NCBI GenBank assembly: GCA_900767005.1
Contig: CAAFXL010000075.1
Location: forward strand, 1-9,541
Direction: 5' to 3'
DNA: 9,541 bases
From: an uncultured Ruminobacter sp.
Lineage (GTDB): Bacteria > Pseudomonadota > Gammaproteobacteria > Enterobacterales > Succinivibrionaceae
In this document: in pieces, positions 6,823 to 9,541 of the stretch
Position numbering within the stretch: the stretch's first letter is position 1
Layout of the letters: each line of letters opens with the position of its first letter
Made by a program: the position numbers and the translations under genes
The notes under the pieces: model-generated
The model's input: the letters and a program-made list of their open reading frames with translations, nothing else
What the model was told of the DNA's origin: nothing
The model's database searches: none

Positions 6823-7287
6823 TTATTCCTTATCAAGATACCTTAAAACCATATCTAAATGTTCTTTAGGTTTTACTTTGGGAAAATTAGTAACAATCTT
6901 ATTATCTTTAGCAATAAAGCTTACGCGGTAAACGCCCATATATTCGCGGCCACACATCTTCTTAAGTCCATAAGCTCCAAAAGCTTGGGAAACTTTATTT
7001 TCAGGATCAGATAGAAGCGTAAAGTTTAAGTTTTCTTTTTCGATAAACTTTTGAAGTTTTTCTGGTTTATCAGGGCTGATTCCATATACAGTTATGCCAC
7101 GCTTTTTTAATTCTTCAATGCCATCTCTGATGCCGCAAGCTTGAGTCGTGCAACCACTAGTTAAAGCTTTAGGATAAAAATAAAGTAAAGTTAAACCTTT
7201 TGTGATATCACTTAGTTTAACTTCCTTTGAGTCTTGGTTTAGAAGACTTAGTTCTGGTACTTTAGAGTTTGGTGCAATTAATTCCAT
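6823..7287 (-). CDS. bcp: Thioredoxin-dependent peroxiredoxin (Bcp/PrxQ)
   Basis: Reduces hydrogen peroxide and organic hydroperoxides, normally using thioredoxin, in the cytoplasm. Its 154 residues fit the family. The peroxidatic site PKALTSGCTTQAC contains P39, T43 and C46 of the PxxxTxxC motif, and C51 five residues later is the usual resolving cysteine of this class; R121 in YRVSF matches the conserved active-site arginine. LGISPDKPEKL-like and NFTLLSDPE segments match E. coli and Haemophilus Bcp. Two small oddities are S44 where TPGC is usual, and an extra cysteine, C112 (KKMCGREY), where family members tend to have KKxMGKxY. A strong AAGGAG (7293-7298, minus strand) lies five bases before ATG. 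It is divergent from cmoM across 141 bases; a possible -10 TAGAAT is at 7326-7331. I see no OxyR site I would trust. Confidence 0.95.
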   Translation of the reverse strand: MELIAPNSKVPELSLLNQDSKEVKLSDITKGLTLLYFYPKALTSGCTTQACGIRDGIEELKKRGITVYGISPDKPEKLQKFIEKENLNFTLLSDPENKVSQAFGAYGLKKMCGREYMGVYRVSFIAKDNKIVTNFPKVKPKEHLDMVLRYLDKE

Positions 7288-7428
7288 AGTTACTCCTTAT
7301 TAAAAATAAAAGATTATTTACCTCTATTCTAACGTAAATTTAAAGCAATAAAATATTAAAAAATGTAAAATATGATGATAAATCTAATTTAGTCTTATTT
7401 TAATTTTTCTTTTTACAGGATCTTATTT

Positions 7429-8226
7429 ATGCAAAAGTTACCTAAACCGCCTGAGGATAAAAGTTTTGATAATCGAGCCGAGTTATTTAAAAGAAAAATT
7501 TATGATACGACTAAAGGAAAAATTAGAGCTGCGGTTGTATGGCACGATCTTGAAGAAATTTTAGCATCATTTCAAGAGGGTAAAGTTTTAAATATTTTAG
7601 ATGCTGGTGGGGGTTTTGGTTTTATGGCTAAAAAACTTGCCGATCTTGGCCACAACGTAATCGTAGTTGATATCTCAGAAGATATGTTAAATCTTGGTCG
7701 TGATATTATTCAAAAAGACCCTGTTAAAGGCAATATTACTTTTATGAAAGGGGCAGTACAAGATCTAAAAGAATTACTACCTGGGAAAAAATTTGATCTA
7801 GTAATGTGTCATGCAGTATTAGAGTGGCTCGTTAACCCTAAAGAGGTTATACCAGTTCTAAAAGCTATGATTGCTCCTCATGGAGTACTTTCTTTATTAG
7901 TTTATAATAAGGAAGCACTATTATTTCAAAGTTTAGTAGTTGGAAACTTTGATTATATTAAGGTAGGTCTTAAAAAAAGACGCCGCCAAACTTTAACTCC
8001 GCAAACTCCATTATATATTGATGAAGTTCTTGATTGGATGAAAGAAGAAGGATTAGAAAAGGCTGGATTAAGTGGCGTTCGTATTGTGCATGATTATATG
8101 CGTGATAAGTCTGACCAAGTTAATAAATTTGATGATCTACTCTATTATGAACTACTTTATAGTAGACATAAGGATTACGCTCACTTAGGAAGATATATTC
8201 ACATTTGGTCTAAACCTTTAGATTAA
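7429..8226 (+). CDS. cmoM: tRNA 5-carboxymethoxyuridine methyltransferase
   Basis: A cytoplasmic SAM-dependent methyltransferase that turns cmo5U at wobble position 34 into its methyl ester mcmo5U, acting after CmoA and CmoB. Its 265 residues compare with 261 in E. coli CmoM (formerly SmtA). The Rossmann fold shows motif I LDAGGGFG (57-64), the acidic D81 of VVDIS, and motif IV FHAVLEW-like CHAVLEW (127-133). CmoM-specific blocks beyond the generic fold are IYDTTKGKIR, VVGNFDYIKVG with a basic KKRRRQTL stretch that may contact RNA, GVRIVHDYMRDK, and the C-terminal LGRYIHI. The N-terminal FDNRAELF matches the start of the E. coli protein, and AGGA (7417-7420) precedes ATG by eight bases. It is a single-gene unit. 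CmoA and CmoB are not in this window. Confidence 0.95.
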   Translation: MQKLPKPPEDKSFDNRAELFKRKIYDTTKGKIRAAVVWHDLEEILASFQEGKVLNILDAGGGFGFMAKKLADLGHNVIVVDISEDMLNLGRDIIQKDPVKGNITFMKGAVQDLKELLPGKKFDLVMCHAVLEWLVNPKEVIPVLKAMIAPHGVLSLLVYNKEALLFQSLVVGNFDYIKVGLKKRRRQTLTPQTPLYIDEVLDWMKEEGLEKAGLSGVRIVHDYMRDKSDQVNKFDDLLYYELLYSRHKDYAHLGRYIHIWSKPLD

Positions 8227-8301
8227 GTTGTGTTTATTGGTCTTTTTTAAATGTGTTTTTTCTCTTAATGAAATAAGGCTTAATTAATTTTTAATACGTG
8301 A

Positions 8302-8341
8302 AATAAAAAATAAGCATTAGCCCAAAGACTAAAGCTTATTT
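8302..8341 (-). terminator. Terminator of the yccT-like gene, between converging genes
   Basis: AAATAAGC (8308-8315) pairs with GCTTATTT (8334-8341); after one A-A mismatch the stem continues (8317-8320 with 8329-8332) around an 8-nt loop. On the minus strand it runs into TTTTTTATTT, a good tail. On the plus strand the tail TTTGTCGTTT is weaker, so it may only partly serve cmoM, for which no other hairpin is visible. Confidence 0.75.
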
Positions 8342-8364
8342 GTCGTTTAGTTTAAAATTGTGAA

Positions 8365-9147
8365 TTAGTTATTATTTAACCATGCTTTAAATGCTTCTTT
8401 AGTATCAGCATCAGCACTGTTATAAATTGATTTTAAACCTTCAAGCATTTGAGTATTAACTTTGCTTGGGTCAATTGATTTTAAAGAGGTTGTAGCAGTA
8501 GTAGCAACTTCTGCCTTAGCTACTTGAGTATTGGTAGACTTAATAGTAGTAGTAATTGGAGCCTTAACTTCATTTGGGCAATCAATAAAACCACTTTCAC
8601 GGCATTTATCAATTTTTTCATTCTTAGCTTCAATCTTCTTATTATTATCTTGAGAGATATATAGAAGATTTAAAGCTTGTAAATCTGCTAAATAATCTCT
8701 ATCTAACTGAAATCCTTTTTCTGACTTTAAAATAAAGTATGAAGCTTTTTCTTTTGGTACTTCTTTACCATTAATAGTTAAAGAAATCTGCTGTTTATCT
8801 GAAAACTTTTGAGCTTGTTCTAAAGTAACAACTTTTGGATAAGTAAAAGAGATTTCATCATTTTCACTAATATTTGAAAGATTAATTACTAATGGGTCCG
8901 TTGCACTATGAAGCATAGCATCACTACCCTTTCTAAATAATCCTTTAAATTGCACCACAAATTGATGCTTACCTTCTTTAATATCAACACTAGTAGTTTC
9001 TGATAAAACACCTGAAGTTTTTTGTCCATCAACGATTAAGATTTGATAATTCTTTGGAGTCTTAAAGGTAGCAGCTTCGGCCAAGCCTAATGATGAAACA
9101 AGAGATAAAGCTATGGTTGAAGCAATAAATTTAGTTTTAAAAGTCAT
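8365..9147 (-). CDS. yccT: Secreted DUF2057 (YccT/UPF0319) family protein
   Basis: A 260-residue exported protein. The N-terminus MTFKTKFIASTIALSLVSSL is a classic signal peptide with cleavage likely after AEA (residue 25), so the mature protein should be periplasmic; there is no lipobox. The mature N-terminal part (YQILIVDGQKTSG, KEGKHQFVVQFKG) and the C-terminal helix (MLEGLKSIYNSADADTKEAFKAW) match the DUF2057 pattern seen in E. coli YccT, which has been reported to inhibit curli assembly and renamed CsgI. No curli genes are present here, so that role is not transferable. It is longer than E. coli YccT (220). A charged stretch (about 166-195) carries the only two cysteines, C182 and C190, which could form a disulfide, and is followed by a Thr/Ala-rich linker (about 198-222). 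AGGAAA (9156-9161, minus strand) is eight bases before ATG. Family fairly sure, function unknown. Confidence 0.78.
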   Translation of the reverse strand: MTFKTKFIASTIALSLVSSLGLAEAATFKTPKNYQILIVDGQKTSGVLSETTSVDIKEGKHQFVVQFKGLFRKGSDAMLHSATDPLVINLSNISENDEISFTYPKVVTLEQAQKFSDKQQISLTINGKEVPKEKASYFILKSEKGFQLDRDYLADLQALNLLYISQDNNKKIEAKNEKIDKCRESGFIDCPNEVKAPITTTIKSTNTQVAKAEVATTATTSLKSIDPSKVNTQMLEGLKSIYNSADADTKEAFKAWLNNN

Positions 9148-9174
9148 TTTATAAATTTCCTAATCGTGAATTTT

Positions 9175-9229
9175 ATTTACTCATTTGGACAATAAAACCT
9201 TGAAATTGTTCAATAATAAGTGAGTAAAT
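9175..9229 (-). promoter_or_regulatory. Nested inverted repeat in the yccT leader
   Basis: Two stems are nested. The outer is ATTTACTCA (9175-9183) with TGAGTAAAT (9221-9229); the inner is TTGGACAAT (9185-9193) with ATTGTTCAA (9205-9213), which has one wobble and an 11-nt loop. A single base separates them on one side and seven on the other. If transcription starts near 9238, the element fills most of the roughly 90-nt leader, 13 bases upstream of the ribosome site. Confidence 0.5.
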
Positions 9230-9244
9230 TTTACTATTCATTTC

Positions 9245-9273
9245 TTATTAAGTAGAAATAATAAACCAAACAA
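9245..9273 (-). promoter_or_regulatory. Candidate promoter of the yccT-like gene
   Basis: On the minus strand TTGTTT (9268-9273) and TAATAA (9245-9250) are 17 bases apart. The -10 is only a fair match, but it is well placed upstream of the leader hairpin. Confidence 0.4.
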
Positions 9274-9334
9274 AGCAAATATTAACATTTAGAAATAAAT
9301 TTTTAAAATTATTTTTTGCTTTATCTGAAAATTT

Positions 9335-9372
9335 TTCTCAATTAATCTTTCTCTTTTGATTGAGAATTTTTT
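9335..9372 (+). terminator. Unassigned terminator-like hairpin
   Basis: TTCTCAAT (9335-9342) and ATTGAGAA (9359-9366) form an 8-bp stem with a 16-nt loop, directly followed by six T. No plus-strand gene ends nearby; cmoM ends more than 1.1 kb upstream. It could end a small RNA, or be a chance AT-rich hairpin. The rest of 9148-9541 holds no long ORF; a second small hairpin is at 9395-9412. Confidence 0.35.
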
Positions 9373-9379
9373 ATGATAG

Positions 9380-9537
9380 TTGCAGAATGTAATCACCTTT
9401 TTAAGTAAAGGTAAATATTTTGTAACGAATGATTTAAGTTTTAGTAAAATGCAGGGCGAACGCATGAATAAGATAAATTTTGATTAATTTCGATTTTTGA
9501 TTAGCTTTAAGAAGATCTTTTTGTAATAATTCTGCAA
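9380..9537. repeat. 9-bp inverted repeat pair around the right-end spacer
   Basis: TTGCAGAAT (9380-9388) is the exact reverse complement of ATTCTGCAA (9529-9537), 140 bases apart. Within the interval the 9-mer ttttgatta also occurs twice (9478-9486, 9495-9503). A pair this short may be chance in AT-rich sequence. Confidence 0.3.
9420..9463 (+). promoter_or_regulatory. Possible promoter with a GC-rich discriminator
   Basis: TTGTAA (9420-9425) and TAAAAT (9445-9450) are 19 bases apart, longer than ideal. The -10 is followed by GCAGGGCGAACGC (9451-9463), a GC island in very AT-rich surroundings, as at stable-RNA or growth-controlled promoters. A micro-ORF, MNKINFD (9464-9487), begins seven bases after AGGG. 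The target, if any, lies beyond the right edge. Confidence 0.3.
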
Positions 9538-9541
9538 TTCA

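Overview
The window is AT-rich DNA from a gammaproteobacterium, by eye about one third G+C. The YfcE, FolE, TruA, Bcp, CmoM and YccT/DUF2057 proteins all align residue by residue, from memory, with Escherichia coli and Haemophilus counterparts, and the initiator tRNA differs from the E. coli one at only a couple of positions. The combination of low G+C, CmoM and DUF2057 suggests the order Pasteurellales or a close relative; a Psittacicella-like host is possible but is only inference. The window looks mainly like ordinary chromosome. I see no transposase, phage, CRISPR or toxin-antitoxin gene.

Layout. 181-735 (+) is a YfcE phosphodiesterase. 736-921 is a gene-free spacer with two 22-bp repeat units, each able to form a hairpin. 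922-998 (-) is initiator tRNA-fMet with its own promoter to the right. 1311-3038 (+) is a two-domain protein with an HExxH zincin-like motif at the N-terminus and a complete MIDAS von Willebrand A domain at the C-terminus; it has a good promoter, a leader of about 100 nt and a strong palindromic terminator. 3236-5095 (+) is a one-polypeptide ABC exporter. 5300-6751 (+) is a folE-truA operon with a 9-nt gap. 6823-7287 (-) is the peroxiredoxin Bcp, divergent from cmoM at 7429-8226 (+). 8365-9147 (-) is a secreted DUF2057/YccT protein. 9148-9541 contains no long ORF but has the promoter and a nested inverted repeat for the yccT leader, an unassigned terminator-like hairpin and a promoter-like site with a GC-rich patch.

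How the genes fit together. Four loci touch tRNA or its modification: tRNA-fMet, truA (pseudouridine 38-40), cmoM (methyl ester of cmo5U34) and folE (its product feeds folate and, where present, queuosine). They are separate transcription units, so the clustering may be chance. Hairpin terminators separate most units; those at 6758-6792 and 8302-8341 sit between converging genes and are best formed on the minus strand.

The observations most worth a second look are the leucine that replaces the near-invariant glycine in the TruA catalytic motif, the HExxH+VWA protein with no MoxR/CobS-type ATPase beside it, and the structured non-coding stretches at 833-876, 1249-1290 and 9175-9541. I did not find a clear new multi-gene system.
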